From Bacillus taeanensis (lineage in GTDB: Bacteria; Bacillota; Bacilli; Bacillales; UBA6769), in assembly GCF_003318295.1 (NCBI RefSeq), contig NZ_QOCW01000012.1, positions 1-64,000 of the forward strand: a stretch of DNA of 64,000 nt. The letters run 5' to 3'. Positions 28,127-36,944 of this stretch are shown piece after piece. Both the position numbers and the translations under genes were made by a program. The notes below the pieces were generated by a model. That model was given only the letters and a program-made list of their open reading frames with translations. It was not told where the DNA came from and did not search any database. Within the stretch, counting starts at the first letter, position 1. Each line of letters starts with the position of its first letter.

Positions 28127-28441
28127 ATGGAACAATTAAAAAACGTGACACTTATTAAAAAAGCAAATCATTACTTTGACGGTAAAGTAACAAGCAGAAC
28201 GGTCATCCTAGAAGATGGATCTCGTAAAACATTAGGAATTATGATGCCTGGTGAATATGAGTTTTCTACTGATTTAAAAGAAGAAATGGAATTTTTAGCA
28301 GGTCACTTAGAATACAAATTACCTGGTGAAGATTGGAAAATAATTGATGGAAGCGGCGTCTTTTATGTACCGGCGAATGAGAAATTCCAACTAAAAGTAC
28401 ATACGGTTGCAGATTACTGCTGCTCTTATTTAAACGATTAA
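28127..28441 (+). CDS. ppnP: Pyrimidine/purine nucleoside phosphorylase (PpnP, DUF1255)
   Basis: A 104-residue cupin-like protein. The family splits nucleosides with phosphate into base and ribose-1-phosphate. Visible signature: [25 protein letters not shown], then [14 protein letters not shown] and [17 protein letters not shown], ending DYCCSYLND. Length fits the family (about 94-105). The ATG has GAGAGGAAG 8 bases upstream. It is alone, followed by a terminator shared with a convergent small gene. Confidence 0.9.
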   Translation: MEQLKNVTLIKKANHYFDGKVTSRTVILEDGSRKTLGIMMPGEYEFSTDLKEEMEFLAGHLEYKLPGEDWKIIDGSGVFYVPANEKFQLKVHTVADYCCSYLND

Positions 28442-28455
28442 TTTTTAGTTCATTT

Positions 28456-28490
28456 AAAGAGAAATAACGGTCCGTTATTTCTCTTTTTTT
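28456..28490 (+). terminator. Bidirectional terminator after ppnP
   Basis: Perfect 15-bp arms AAAGAGAAATAACGG and complement with a single-base loop, then a T run. It contains the stop codon of the small convergent gene. Confidence 0.9.
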
Positions 28491-28609
28491 TGTTTCATTT
28501 CCTTTAATGCTTCATTGATTTTATCGAGATCTTCTTCACTTAAACGATCATTTTCCCATGTTAAATTTTCTTCTTTTACAACATCTTCTAATTTCTTTTT
28601 CTTCTTCAT
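28475..28609 (-). CDS. Small charged protein of 44 residues
   Basis: An ORF of 44 codons: it starts MKKKKKLEDVVKEENL, continues with TWENDRLSEEDLDKINEALK, and ends EMKQKKEK. It is almost wholly charged and helical, with a basic start. AAAGGAGG lies 12 bases before ATG 28609; a GTG one codon earlier (28612) gives better spacing. The stop lies in the right arm of the ppnP terminator. The coding look, ribosome binding site and compact fit make it a likely real gene. Family and function not recognised. Confidence 0.55.
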   Translation of the reverse strand: MKKKKKLEDVVKEENLTWENDRLSEEDLDKINEALKEMKQKKEK

Positions 28610-28645
28610 CACAGCATCTTACCTCCTTTATTTTCACTATACCCG

Positions 28646-28828
28646 TTAAGGCGACTGAAGATGCTTTAAATCCTTCACAAACGTTTCAATTAGCTTAAGA
28701 TGGCCCTCTAAGTCAGAGCGATCATCCTCATTCATATCATCATGAAAGGATTCACTAACTAAATCCGATTGTCCTCTGTGCAGAAGTGTGCTCCAATAAT
28801 GAATCTTCTCATCTATTATGCTATTCAT
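28646..28828 (-). CDS. Small acidic protein of 60 residues, unrecognised
   Basis: A helical, acidic protein (EKIHYWSTLLHRGQSDL, DDMNEDDRSDLEGHLKLIETF). The ribosome binding site is poor: AAGGGG lies about 14 bases before ATG 28828. It sits between two other small minus-strand genes with short gaps, which suggests a cotranscribed group of small proteins. No motif was recognised. Confidence 0.5.
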   Translation of the reverse strand: MNSIIDEKIHYWSTLLHRGQSDLVSESFHDDMNEDDRSDLEGHLKLIETFVKDLKHLQSP

Positions 28829-28877
28829 CTTTTCATCTGCATCCCCTTATATTGATTTTTCAGCTTATCTCTTTTAC

Positions 28878-29168
28878 TTAGCGGATTTTTAAATATGTTG
28901 ATAAAGTTTCTTTCAAGCTCCCCTGATCATCGTTTGTTTCAATAACAAAGTGATCCCCATCTAAACGAGCGTTCAAGTTTGTAAAGCCCTGCCGTTTTAA
29001 AAAATCCATTATATCATCGACTTTTTCTGTTTGGGTAACGAGAACTTTTTTCCCTACGAAGTCCTCGTTGACATACACATCATAGCTATCATGCGTATTT
29101 TTTATATTTTCTTCAGCGGTGCTTAACCCCATTAGAAAAGGCGGTGTATTGACAATGTTATCTCTCAT
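28878..29168 (-). CDS. Small protein of 96 residues, unrecognised
   Basis: A soluble protein with a beta-alpha look: SYDVYVNEDFVGKKVLVTQ, then VDDIMDFLKRQGFTNLNARLDGDHFVIET. The two halves resemble a small ferredoxin-like fold, but no family is recognised. AAAGAGGA lies 8 bases before ATG 29168. It is upstream of two smaller minus-strand genes and downstream of the GmhB-like gene. Confidence 0.6.
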   Translation of the reverse strand: MRDNIVNTPPFLMGLSTAEENIKNTHDSYDVYVNEDFVGKKVLVTQTEKVDDIMDFLKRQGFTNLNARLDGDHFVIETNDDQGSLKETLSTYLKIR

Positions 29169-29219
29169 AATAAGGTCCTCTTTTCATCTTTTTTGTTATT
29201 ATGCACAGATTGCACACTT

Positions 29220-29744
29220 TTACACGATTCTTCCCTTTTGTAAAATCCAATTTACCGCCTCTGCCAAATTAGAAAACTGTGCTCTTGGCTCTCTCTTGCC
29301 AATTAATATAGAGTGGACACCAGCCGCTTGTCCTGCTTCAATATCAGGATCACGATCACCAATCATATAACTTTTACTTAAATCGATATCATACTTTTTA
29401 GCTAAGTCTAAAATCATTTTCGGTTCAGGCTTGCGGCATGCGCATCCTGCTTTTGGTTTATGATGACAGTAAGCAATATCATTAATAGACGCACCAAATT
29501 CCCCTAAATCACTGATCATTTTTTCATGAACCCGATGCAGCTCTTGTTCTTTCATATACCCTAAACCAATGCCGCCCTGGTTTGTCACAACAAACACTTT
29601 ATATCCTTCTTCATTAAGTTTTTTTACTGCTTCGCCAACACCTTCTAACAGAAAAAACTGTTCTGGCTTATTGACAAACTTCACCCGCTTGCTTAATACC
29701 TCATTTATCACACCATCACGATCTAAAAACACCGCTTTATTCAT
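29220..29744 (-). CDS. HAD-family phosphatase, GmhB-like
   Basis: A 174-residue HAD phosphatase of the D-glycero-D-manno-heptose 1,7-bisphosphate phosphatase group. Motif I is VFLDRDGVINE (two Asp), motif II VVTNQGGIGLG, and motif IV IGDRDPDIEAGQAAG. The zinc loop CHHKPKAGCACRKPEP, seen in GmhB, is present. In Bacillaceae without lipopolysaccharide the substrate may be another sugar bisphosphate or a histidinol-phosphate-like compound. The ATG follows GGAGGCGATGCA. Confidence 0.85.
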   Translation of the reverse strand: MNKAVFLDRDGVINEVLSKRVKFVNKPEQFFLLEGVGEAVKKLNEEGYKVFVVTNQGGIGLGYMKEQELHRVHEKMISDLGEFGASINDIAYCHHKPKAGCACRKPEPKMILDLAKKYDIDLSKSYMIGDRDPDIEAGQAAGVHSILIGKREPRAQFSNLAEAVNWILQKGRIV

Positions 29745-29884
29745 TGCATCGCCTCCATAATGTCTCTTTGTTTTGTTTTATTATGCTGCATTTAAAATAA
29801 AAGTATCGCTGTAAGAATATAATAAAAGCTGTCTATTTTATGTTGATATTACCTATGTCAATGAATGATTACCATTAATTACAT

Positions 29885-29913
29885 TTGCGCAGAATTTATT
29901 TTCTGTGTAATAT
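29885..29913 (+). promoter_or_regulatory. rnpB promoter
   Basis: TTGCGC, 17 bases, TAATAT: a good sigma-A promoter whose expected start point (about 29919) falls exactly at the first base of the RNase P RNA. Confidence 0.75.
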
Positions 29914-29918
29914 AAAGG

Positions 29919-30322
29919 TAACGTTCAGGTAATCGCTGCATCGCTTCGATGTAGAGGAAAGTCCATGCTCGCACGATCTGAGATGATCGTAGTGTTCGTG
30001 CTCAGTGAAAAAATAAACTGAGGTAGTTCGGCTAATGCTGAACTAACGGCAGGGAAAGCACCTACGTCTTTTAGATATGGTGTGAATACCTTGAAAGTGC
30101 CACAGTGACGTAGTTCTCTTGGAAACGAGAGAAGTGGAACGAGGTAAACCCCACGAGCGAGAAACCCAAACTATGGTAGGGGAACCTTCTCAACGGAATT
30201 CAACGGAGAGAAGGACGAATGACGATTCATTCGTAGATAAATGATTGCCGCCGGAGTACGAGGTTCGCACCGTTTGCAGTACGAAGGTACAAAACATGGC
30301 TTATCGAACGTTAAGGCGAAAT
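29919..30322 (+). ncRNA. rnpB: RNase P RNA, Bacillus type (class B)
   Basis: Catalytic RNA that matures tRNA 5' ends. The sequence can be read along B. subtilis rnpB: start AACGTTCAGGTAATCGCTGC, then AGAGGAAAGTCCATGCTCGC, CTTGAAAGTGCCACAGTGAC, GAGCGAGAAACCCAAACTAT, GGTAGGGGAACCTTCT, AATTCAACGGAGAGAAGG, GATAAATGATTGCCGCCGG, and the closing ACAAAACATGGCTTATCGAA plus CGTTA that pairs with the start. The B-type elements fit. The exact ends are estimated within a few bases. Confidence 0.95.
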
Positions 30323-30355
30323 GCACATGAGTTTTAAATTTAAACTTTTATAGAT

Positions 30356-30388
30356 AGAAAGCTTGGCAAATTGCCAAGCTTTCTTATT
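30356..30388 (+). terminator. Terminator of rnpB
   Basis: Perfect stem AGAAAGCTTGGCAA with complement TTGCCAAGCTTTCT and T-rich tail. Confidence 0.9.
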
Positions 30389-30463
30389 TTGAGTAAACTT
30401 TTAATAATAAATAACAAATTGAAAAATAATAACCATACAACCATTTAGAGAGGATTTGTATGT

Positions 30464-30865
30464 ATGCATAAAACAAAATTCTTTTTATTATTTTTTGTTT
30501 TATTTTTAGTCAGCCAGGCGAGCTCATACTCTGTATTGGCAAATGAAACTGCTGCCAGCGAAGATAAAACCGCAACGATTTCTATTGTTTCTTTTACAAA
30601 TGAATTAATTGTTGCGAAAGAAGTACAGTTCAACGAAAACGAAAGCTTATTAGATGTAATGAAAAGAGAATTTAACATCGAACTAGAAGATGGCTTAATC
30701 GTTTCCATTGAAGGTCATAAAAGCATTCCAAATGAAAATATTCATTGGGCATTGTTTGTAAATGGAGATGTTCAAACCATCGCTGCAGATGAAATTTCTC
30801 TGCAAACTTCTGACTATATCCGCTGGTCATTAGAAGACTTTGATGAAAGAGAGATTTTAAAATAA
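30464..30865 (+). CDS. Secreted DUF4430-like protein
   Basis: A 133-residue protein with a signal peptide (residues 1-26, KTKFFLLFFVLFLVSQASSYS ending near ANA/LANE). The mature part, LLDVMKREFNIELEDGLIVSIEG and IHWALFVNGDVQTIAADEISLQ, resembles the DUF4430 / transcobalamin C-terminal-like fold: W-x-x-x-V-N-G is the typical turn. Such domains often act in cell-surface or cofactor binding. The ATG follows AGAGAGGA. The assignment to DUF4430 comes from the motif only. Confidence 0.6.
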   Translation: MHKTKFFLLFFVLFLVSQASSYSVLANETAASEDKTATISIVSFTNELIVAKEVQFNENESLLDVMKREFNIELEDGLIVSIEGHKSIPNENIHWALFVNGDVQTIAADEISLQTSDYIRWSLEDFDEREILK

Positions 30866-30869
30866 TAAT

Positions 30870-30928
30870 GCAAAACAAAAAGAAATCGTCAATAGAACAG
30901 TTCTATTGACGATTTCTTTTTGTTTTGC
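30870..30928. terminator. 59-bp near-perfect palindromic bidirectional terminator
   Basis: Arms 30870-30898 and 30900-30928 are perfect 29-bp complements separated by one base. Convergent genes end on both sides (DUF4430-like gene and NarK-like gene). Poly-T tracts occur in both directions inside the arms. Confidence 0.85.
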
Positions 30929-30932
30929 ACAT

Positions 30933-32135
30933 TTATCTAGAAAAATTATTATTCGTTCTAATTAATGATTTAATGTAACGGCTTTTATTACTTTTAAATG
31001 AAAGTTTATTTACAACTAAACACCCTAATGCAAATAATAATAATAAGATGAACCCGAGACTATAGCTTCCTGTTAGATCTTTAATAATCCCCAATGCAAG
31101 AGGTGGGAAAAATCCTCCAATACCCCCAATCGCACTTACAATTCCAGTCACAGCTCCGGTATTAGCAGCCGAAACCTCTGGAACGAGTTTAAATACGGCT
31201 CCATTTCCTAATCCTAATAAAAAGGCCATGAATAAACAAGATCCACTAAATAGAATAAAATCATGATTTGTAAAACTAATGAATCCCGCACAACAGGAAA
31301 TCCCGACAAATAAAATGTTCAATACGTTTGCAGCACCAAAACGATCCGCCGCATACCCTCCTAAAGGCCTGACGACTGTTGCAATAATAACAAATCCTGC
31401 AACTTTCCATCCTGAACTTACTGCTGAGAGCTGGAAATTTTGCTGAAGCAATGTAGGTAAATAAAAGCTAAATGCAACAAATCCTCCAAATGTTAAAAAG
31501 TAGAATAAAGATAATACCCATGTTTCTTTAAACTTTACCACTGAAAGAGAAGTCTTAAAACCTTTTGCCTCTTTTTTTGGTACGGATTCATGGGTTCCAA
31601 ACCAAAATATGACTACCATAATCATTAATACGATTGCCGTTCCCCAAAAAGTCCAGCTAAGACCAAACTGAGCGGCAATAATAGGAACTGAAAAACTTGA
31701 AACCGCAGTTCCTAAATTACCCATCCCTGTAATTCCAAGAACTAACCCTTGTTTCTCAGGTAAAAACCAACGAGTTACATAAGTGACTGCAATTGCAAAT
31801 GTAGTACCTGCCATTCCGATTAAAAAGACCCAAAATAATAACGATAGATATGAATTAGAAAATCCTGCACCTACTAACGGAAAAATAAGAAAAATCATTG
31901 TAAATGTATAAATCTTTTTACCGCCATATTTATCAGCTAATATTCCCATTGGTATACGCATTAAAGAGCCTAAAATAACAGGCATGACGACTAAAAAGCT
32001 TTTTTCAGTTTCACTTAAACCGTAAATGTTCTGAACGGTTGCGGCGATAGGTGAAATAATAGACCAAGCAGTAAATGAAACGATCATGGCTAAAGTTGAT
32101 AATACTAAAATTGATATGTTACTTTTGACTTTCAA
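30933..32135 (-). CDS. NarK-like nitrate/nitrite MFS transporter
   Basis: A 400-residue major facilitator with twelve predicted transmembrane segments. Two features mark the nitrate/nitrite porter family: GITGMGNLGTAVSSFSVP (nitrate signature-like) and GLGNGAVFKLVPEVSAANTG, plus RIPMGILADKYGGKK in loop 2-3. It likely exchanges or takes up nitrate/nitrite. The start is TTG 32135 behind GGGGG-type ribosome binding site; the frame is open 8 codons further up. No nitrate reductase gene is adjacent, so the substrate is inferred from family only. Confidence 0.8.
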   Translation of the reverse strand: MKVKSNISILVLSTLAMIVSFTAWSIISPIAATVQNIYGLSETEKSFLVVMPVILGSLMRIPMGILADKYGGKKIYTFTMIFLIFPLVGAGFSNSYLSLLFWVFLIGMAGTTFAIAVTYVTRWFLPEKQGLVLGITGMGNLGTAVSSFSVPIIAAQFGLSWTFWGTAIVLMIMVVIFWFGTHESVPKKEAKGFKTSLSVVKFKETWVLSLFYFLTFGGFVAFSFYLPTLLQQNFQLSAVSSGWKVAGFVIIATVVRPLGGYAADRFGAANVLNILFVGISCCAGFISFTNHDFILFSGSCLFMAFLLGLGNGAVFKLVPEVSAANTGAVTGIVSAIGGIGGFFPPLALGIIKDLTGSYSLGFILLLLFALGCLVVNKLSFKSNKSRYIKSLIRTNNNFSR

Positions 32136-32195
32136 TATTAATCCCCCTATTTGATACAACTATTTAGTAAATAAAAACCGTCATTTGCTATTATT

Positions 32196-32492
32196 TCACA
32201 ACCTCTCCTTTAAGTGACTTTCTATGTAAGGAAACTTAACAAGGTTTTCTGATATTTTAATTCTGTAAGTATAATGAGAAACATACAAAAAAGCAGGAGA
32301 ACGTTTAAATGTTCTCCTGCTTTTTTGTTCTTCCTCATCCAGTTCAACCTGTAGATCAACTGAAAAAGGATCAATTTGATGAATAGTATGAAGCCATTGA
32401 CGAAGGGCTTCAATAAGATTTAGTTCAATTAATATTTGCTGACGACCATTCACTTCTATTTCAGCAGAATATCCATACTCCTCATCATACAT
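32196..32492 (-). CDS. Unrecognised protein of 98 residues, start uncertain
   Basis: A soluble protein (GYSAEIEVNGRQQILIELNLIEALRQW, VDLQVELDEEEQKSRRTFKRSPAFLYVSHYTYRI). The ATG at 32492 lacks a ribosome binding site, and the frame stays open to 32549 with plausible coding upstream (TRFTLNKSSKVLVELMYDEEY), which ends at an in-frame TAA. So the true 5' end may be lost or use an unusual start. Family unknown. Confidence 0.45.
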   Translation of the reverse strand: MYDEEYGYSAEIEVNGRQQILIELNLIEALRQWLHTIHQIDPFSVDLQVELDEEEQKSRRTFKRSPAFLYVSHYTYRIKISENLVKFPYIESHLKERL

Positions 32493-32629
32493 TAATTCAA
32501 CAAGTACTTTTGAAGACTTGTTTAGTGTAAATCGAGTAAAATTTATAGGTTACATAGATTATTTGACTTTAATATAAACAAAACATAATATAAGGTCATA
32601 AGAACTTTTAAATAATTGGAGGTAACATA

Positions 32630-33406
32630 TTGGAAACATTTCAATTAACAAGAAAAGAAATGGCCGATCTCCTTCTTTCACTTAAAGGCTGGAATTCTAA
32701 AAAGCCTCTTACAATTTTGCAGGAGTCATGGGGAAAAAAACATAAAAAAGAGATTGAAAATGGAAAGTCAACAAGCGCTCTTATTACAACGGCTTTAGCA
32801 TCTATTTTTGAAAAAATCATTAAAGTGGAGGAACGTGATATTGGTTTTTCACTTAATGAAATTGTGGCACTTGGCAATCAAATTGAAAATACGAACTTTT
32901 CAATTACTGCACTGCAAAACTGGGTAAAGCGCGATATTAAAGAGATGGTAGGATCTCCACAAAAAGGGAAGAAATATTCAATTGAACAAGCGGCACTGCT
33001 ATTTATGGTGGAAGACTTAAAAACAGCACTGGACTTTGAATCGATTCGAAAACTTTTAAGGTTAATCGTAAATGATCCGTCAGACCAAGATGACGATTTA
33101 ATTAATCCTGTCCTCCTATATGCTTCTTATTCCTCCTTATTTGAGGAGTTAAATCAATTTGACAGCAATCTTGATAGAGAACTTTTAAGTGAAGGAAAAC
33201 TCCAAGCGATTGAAGCGGTTATTAAACGTAAAGCAGATCAGTTAGTTGAGACATTTCAAGGCCTTAATGCTGATCAGCGAGAAGCCATTCGAAATGCGAT
33301 TGTTATTTCTGTATTATCCGTTCATACTGCTTATTTCCAAATGATGGCAAAACGATATCTATCAGCAACTCTATTTTTGCAAAACTTAACAGCTGCTTCT
33401 GAATAG
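32630..33406 (+). CDS. DUF1836 helix-turn-helix protein
   Basis: A 258-residue protein beginning at TTG 32630 behind GGAGGTAACATA. It contains a MerR-like/HTH stretch GNQIENTNFSITALQNWVKRDIKEMVGSPQKGKKYSIEQAALLFMVEDLK, typical of DUF1836 (a winged helix with WVKR motif), followed by an all-helical C-terminal half (FESIRKLLRLIVNDP, then helices ending MMAKRYLSATLFLQ). It may be a transcription factor, but the family is uncharacterised. It is a single-gene unit. Confidence 0.7.
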   Translation: METFQLTRKEMADLLLSLKGWNSKKPLTILQESWGKKHKKEIENGKSTSALITTALASIFEKIIKVEERDIGFSLNEIVALGNQIENTNFSITALQNWVKRDIKEMVGSPQKGKKYSIEQAALLFMVEDLKTALDFESIRKLLRLIVNDPSDQDDDLINPVLLYASYSSLFEELNQFDSNLDRELLSEGKLQAIEAVIKRKADQLVETFQGLNADQREAIRNAIVISVLSVHTAYFQMMAKRYLSATLFLQNLTAASE

Positions 33407-33407
33407 T

Positions 33408-33446
33408 AAAAAAGCGATGGTAGTTTTCTATACTATCGCTTTTTTA
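33408..33446 (+). terminator. Terminator after the DUF1836 gene
   Basis: Stem AAAAAAGCGATGGTAG with its partner CTATCGCTTTTTT; on the other strand the same hairpin overlaps the possible extension of the V4R-like gene. Confidence 0.85.
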
Positions 33447-34216
33447 TAACGATTTTAGTTAATTTAACCGGCAGTTTGCGGCTTGGCTGTATAATATACA
33501 CATTTCCTTTTTGTTCTTCTTTCATATAAGCTAATGTGTCATTATAAATGTTATAGCGTTCTTGAAGAAGGGCTGCTATTTTTCTCTGTTTCAATCTTAA
33601 TCTGTTCGCGAAGCTCTTCTAACTCATCCAAAAGTTTCATCACAAGCTCATCGCTTTTCTTTAATTCTTCATTTAAGCGAAGCAGTGTTTCTTCTTCCCA
33701 TTTAAAAGGATCACCATTTTCTGGTGTGCGGGGAAGATTTTCATAAATATCTCCTGCTTCTCTTTCGTCAGGCTGAAAATAAATGGCTACTTCACAGCCT
33801 GAATCGCCTAAAGCAATTCTTTTTCGTAAGCTTACTTTTCCATATCCGAACTTTCGAGAAGCAATGCCGCCGAATACACTTGAAGTCATGCGGCATAAAT
33901 GTGGGGCATCTTGTACGACTTCTCCAAATGGACACGCTTTTGCTTTAACAACAACATGATCTGGATGAACAGATGAAATGTAAAAATGACCGCCGATTGA
34001 GTTTTTAAGATCAATAATGACTTCAGCATATTCTTCAACAGTCCAAACACTGTCTTTATCTCCATAAAACGATTCAATCCATTCGCCTGTTCGAACCCCG
34101 ATTTGACAAACATATTCTTCTGCTGTTTTACCAACTGTTTTTTCATGTATATGAGCATATTGCGTAATTAATTTTGATAAAAAAACAGTACCTGTTAACG
34201 AGGCCTTATTAGCCAT
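33433..34216 (-). pseudogene. Methanogen-output-domain (V4R-like) protein, probably frameshifted near its end
   Basis: As read, a 221-residue product ends at 33551. It has a V4R/methanogen output domain 1-like sensor part (GGHFYISSVHPDHVVVKAKACPFG, CRMTSSVFGGIASRKFG) with two spaced cysteines, and a C-terminal coiled coil (LRLNEELKKSDELVMKLLDELEELREQ). The last five residues look non-native. If the run of five T at 33579-33583 (A on the coding strand) lost one base, the frame would continue QERYNIYNDTLAYMKEEQKG and NVYIIQPSRKLPVKLTKIV to a stop at 33433, with a length of 260 residues. That continuation reads like real protein. It may be a damaged gene or a sequencing error. Confidence 0.5.
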
Positions 34217-34339
34217 TATACGTCCTCCCCATTTATTAACTATGATAGTAGATAAATAGCCTTAATATTTATTAAAATTATAATAGATTTAAAAATATAA
34301 TAAAAGAAATTGGTATGAACAGATAATTTTTTATGAAAT

Positions 34340-36874
34340 TTAAACCAATTCCCTCGGTTCTACAATTTGCGCACACTTAGGGCATTTTGCACAAATTGTC
34401 TCCTCGCTAGAAACAGCTTCAAGAGGCTTTGAACAGCGTTTACATGATAACTCTACAAAATCTATATAACGCTGTAAAATAAAGCGGGTAACGCCTCCAG
34501 TACCGCCGCAGTAATGACAAATCAGTCTTACTTTCCCACGCTTTGTCACTTCCGCTTCTCGGACGCTGTTACAATCTGAACAGCGCTCCCAGACGCTTAA
34601 ATATTTAGTAAGGGAATAATTTATTTTATTAGAGGTTATAGCAATTTCGTTTGTTTGTTCGATTATCTCTTCTGGATTAAAATCAAGATAGCTAACTAGT
34701 AAAGAAATCATTTCAGGAGCATGAACTCTTGCTGCTAATAATATTTGTTTATGATCAGCATACGGCATATTGAGCCATAATACTTTATCATCTAACAGCA
34801 TGATTGAATATGGAAATGATGATGGAATAACTTTTGCAGCGCTTAAATTTACAGCATGAGGCTCTTTCGTAAAAATCGTGATTTCAAGATTTTTATGTTT
34901 TATCTTTTCCCAAAATATGTCGGAAATCTTACTTGCAAAAGGTATGGAAAGCAGCACACTTTTCTTCACTTTCTCGAGATCACCAATCATTTGTTTGTCA
35001 TCTTTTGGTTTATACCAAATCAGTTTTTGATGTTGAATCAGTTCACGTAAAAATTGGTTTGATTGGTAAGAGGAATTCTGATTTTTAAAATGAGTAAAAA
35101 GTTTAGATAATGCTCGTTCTTTTGGAAGCCGCTTTTTTAAAAAGGACTCATCGGCAACTGCAATAAATTTCCCTCGTGATCTTGTTACAGCTACATTGAT
35201 TAAACGATCACTTTTTTCATCCTTTATAAGCATACCAGGACGTGTTTCAGGAAAGCTGTCCACCACATCAAAAATGATGGAATCACGTTCTGATCCCTGA
35301 AATTTGTGTACTGTTGCCGCAAGTATATGTTTATTAGGCAGAATCTCTTTAATCAAGCTGTTCATGAGGTTTGCCTGCGCTTTATATGGTGTTACGTATC
35401 CGATTGAATCTATGCCGCTTTTAGAAGCTTTTAGAATTAAACTCATTGAAAGTAATACTGAAACAAGATTATAATGAGACCCCGTTGTACTGTCTTTGGC
35501 TCCATATGCATGAAGATTAGACATGTTGAGCAAAAGGGCGGCTTCTTTGGCAAACGGCTTTTTATTAGCAACTTCTTGTTTTTTAATGACGCTTTTATGA
35601 TTGCTCACTTTTCCTTTATAAATAATGCGGTTTGTAAATGCCGAAATATCCTGATGCATTCTTCGCTGTTTCGTAAGCATAAATAAATGAGGATGAAAGA
35701 TTCCCTTCTCCGTTTTCTGCGCCATTCCAGTTTGATAGAAAAGATCTTCTTTTAACCATTGATTTACATAAGGATGATCAGCTAACGCAATCGGCGGAAG
35801 CTGTTTGAAATCACCGCATACAACCACTCGTTTTCCAAGAGAAGCTGCAAATGCAATTTGCGGAGCGTATGCCATACTAATTTCATCTACTATCACTAAA
35901 TCATATTCTTTTTTATATAAAACGCGGTCTGAAGCTGTTTTTGATAGCGTTGACCCAATCATTTGAGCGTCTTCAAGCAGTTCTTGTTCTAATTTTTTTA
36001 TCTCCATACTTATTTTATGGAGATGTTCATCAACAAATTTCATCCGTGAAGCCCCTGTTTGTCGGCGGATGAGATTTTTGCGTTCTTCTTGAAATGCTTG
36101 CTGCTTTTCAAAAAGAGTAGGATAATTATTTTCAATAAGTTTTGCAGAAAGTAGGTCTGGAGATTCCTGCATCTGTTCATTACGGCTAAATCCATAGCGA
36201 ACGATATCTCCAGAATGCCAATTCTGCTTTTTTTTCACATATTTTGCAATCTCTAACATTAACACATCAACCGCTGCATTGCTGTGCGAAAGAACTAATA
36301 CCTTTTTCCCTTTACGATAATGATTGGCGGCAATTCTCGAAAGCGTGTATGTTTTTCCAGTGCCGGGCGGTCCCCAAATGTAGGTAGTCGCATTATAAAA
36401 TGATCTTAACAATGCCTCATGCTGGTCATTTTTTATCGTTTTCTGAAGATGATTAACGGGCGCTTCGCCAGTCATGAGACGTTTTACTCTTCTAAGCTTT
36501 TGACGATCTTCTTTTATTTCCTTTAGTCGGTCAATAAGCGATTCCAACAACTGCCATGGTTCATTATATAAATCAGCACCTTCAATAGAATTACCAAGAA
36601 AGTCTGATATTTTAACGTATAGAGATCTTCCTTCAGAAGCAATCACTTCCCCTTTAACTTCCCTTTCCTTATATACAATACGAACAGGAGAACTATCAGG
36701 AACGTAAAGCTCTGCAGTGGTGTGAAAGTGATACACATATTCCTCGTGACTTTTCGCCAACAGCTCTCCTGAAGGAAGAATATATCGTTCTCCCCCATTT
36801 TCCTGCAAATAGTTAAGCTCAATAGCAAGGGCGCGGTTCCATTCAAATAAAAAAGATCCAATTGTGCGTGTCAT
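34340..36874 (-). CDS. Superfamily 1 helicase (UPF1/Dna2-like) with degenerate PLD-like part and zinc ribbons
   Basis: An 844-residue protein. Walker A is IWGPPGTGKTYTLSR (about residue 170), then VDEISMA, CGDFKQLPPIAL, QRRMHQDISAFTN, TVHKFQGSERDSIIFDVVDS and NVAVTRSRGKF: the full SF1 helicase set of the UPF1/Dna2 type. Residues about 620-740 (VLLSIPFASKISDIFWEKI, LEITIFTKE, YSIMLLDDKVLWLNMPY) look like a PLD-fold without clear HxK motifs. The C terminus has two zinc ribbons (CSDC...CHYCGG and CKRCS...CAKCPKC). The ATG follows AGAGGGAG. It is a single gene; whether it serves repair, RNA or defence is open. Confidence 0.8.
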   Translation of the reverse strand: MTRTIGSFLFEWNRALAIELNYLQENGGERYILPSGELLAKSHEEYVYHFHTTAELYVPDSSPVRIVYKEREVKGEVIASEGRSLYVKISDFLGNSIEGADLYNEPWQLLESLIDRLKEIKEDRQKLRRVKRLMTGEAPVNHLQKTIKNDQHEALLRSFYNATTYIWGPPGTGKTYTLSRIAANHYRKGKKVLVLSHSNAAVDVLMLEIAKYVKKKQNWHSGDIVRYGFSRNEQMQESPDLLSAKLIENNYPTLFEKQQAFQEERKNLIRRQTGASRMKFVDEHLHKISMEIKKLEQELLEDAQMIGSTLSKTASDRVLYKKEYDLVIVDEISMAYAPQIAFAASLGKRVVVCGDFKQLPPIALADHPYVNQWLKEDLFYQTGMAQKTEKGIFHPHLFMLTKQRRMHQDISAFTNRIIYKGKVSNHKSVIKKQEVANKKPFAKEAALLLNMSNLHAYGAKDSTTGSHYNLVSVLLSMSLILKASKSGIDSIGYVTPYKAQANLMNSLIKEILPNKHILAATVHKFQGSERDSIIFDVVDSFPETRPGMLIKDEKSDRLINVAVTRSRGKFIAVADESFLKKRLPKERALSKLFTHFKNQNSSYQSNQFLRELIQHQKLIWYKPKDDKQMIGDLEKVKKSVLLSIPFASKISDIFWEKIKHKNLEITIFTKEPHAVNLSAAKVIPSSFPYSIMLLDDKVLWLNMPYADHKQILLAARVHAPEMISLLVSYLDFNPEEIIEQTNEIAITSNKINYSLTKYLSVWERCSDCNSVREAEVTKRGKVRLICHYCGGTGGVTRFILQRYIDFVELSCKRCSKPLEAVSSEETICAKCPKCAQIVEPRELV

Positions 36875-36944
36875 GCTGTAAAACTCCCTCTTTCATTCAT
36901 GCCGTTCTTTTTGCTTATTTATTGTAACATGTAAAAAAGATATA

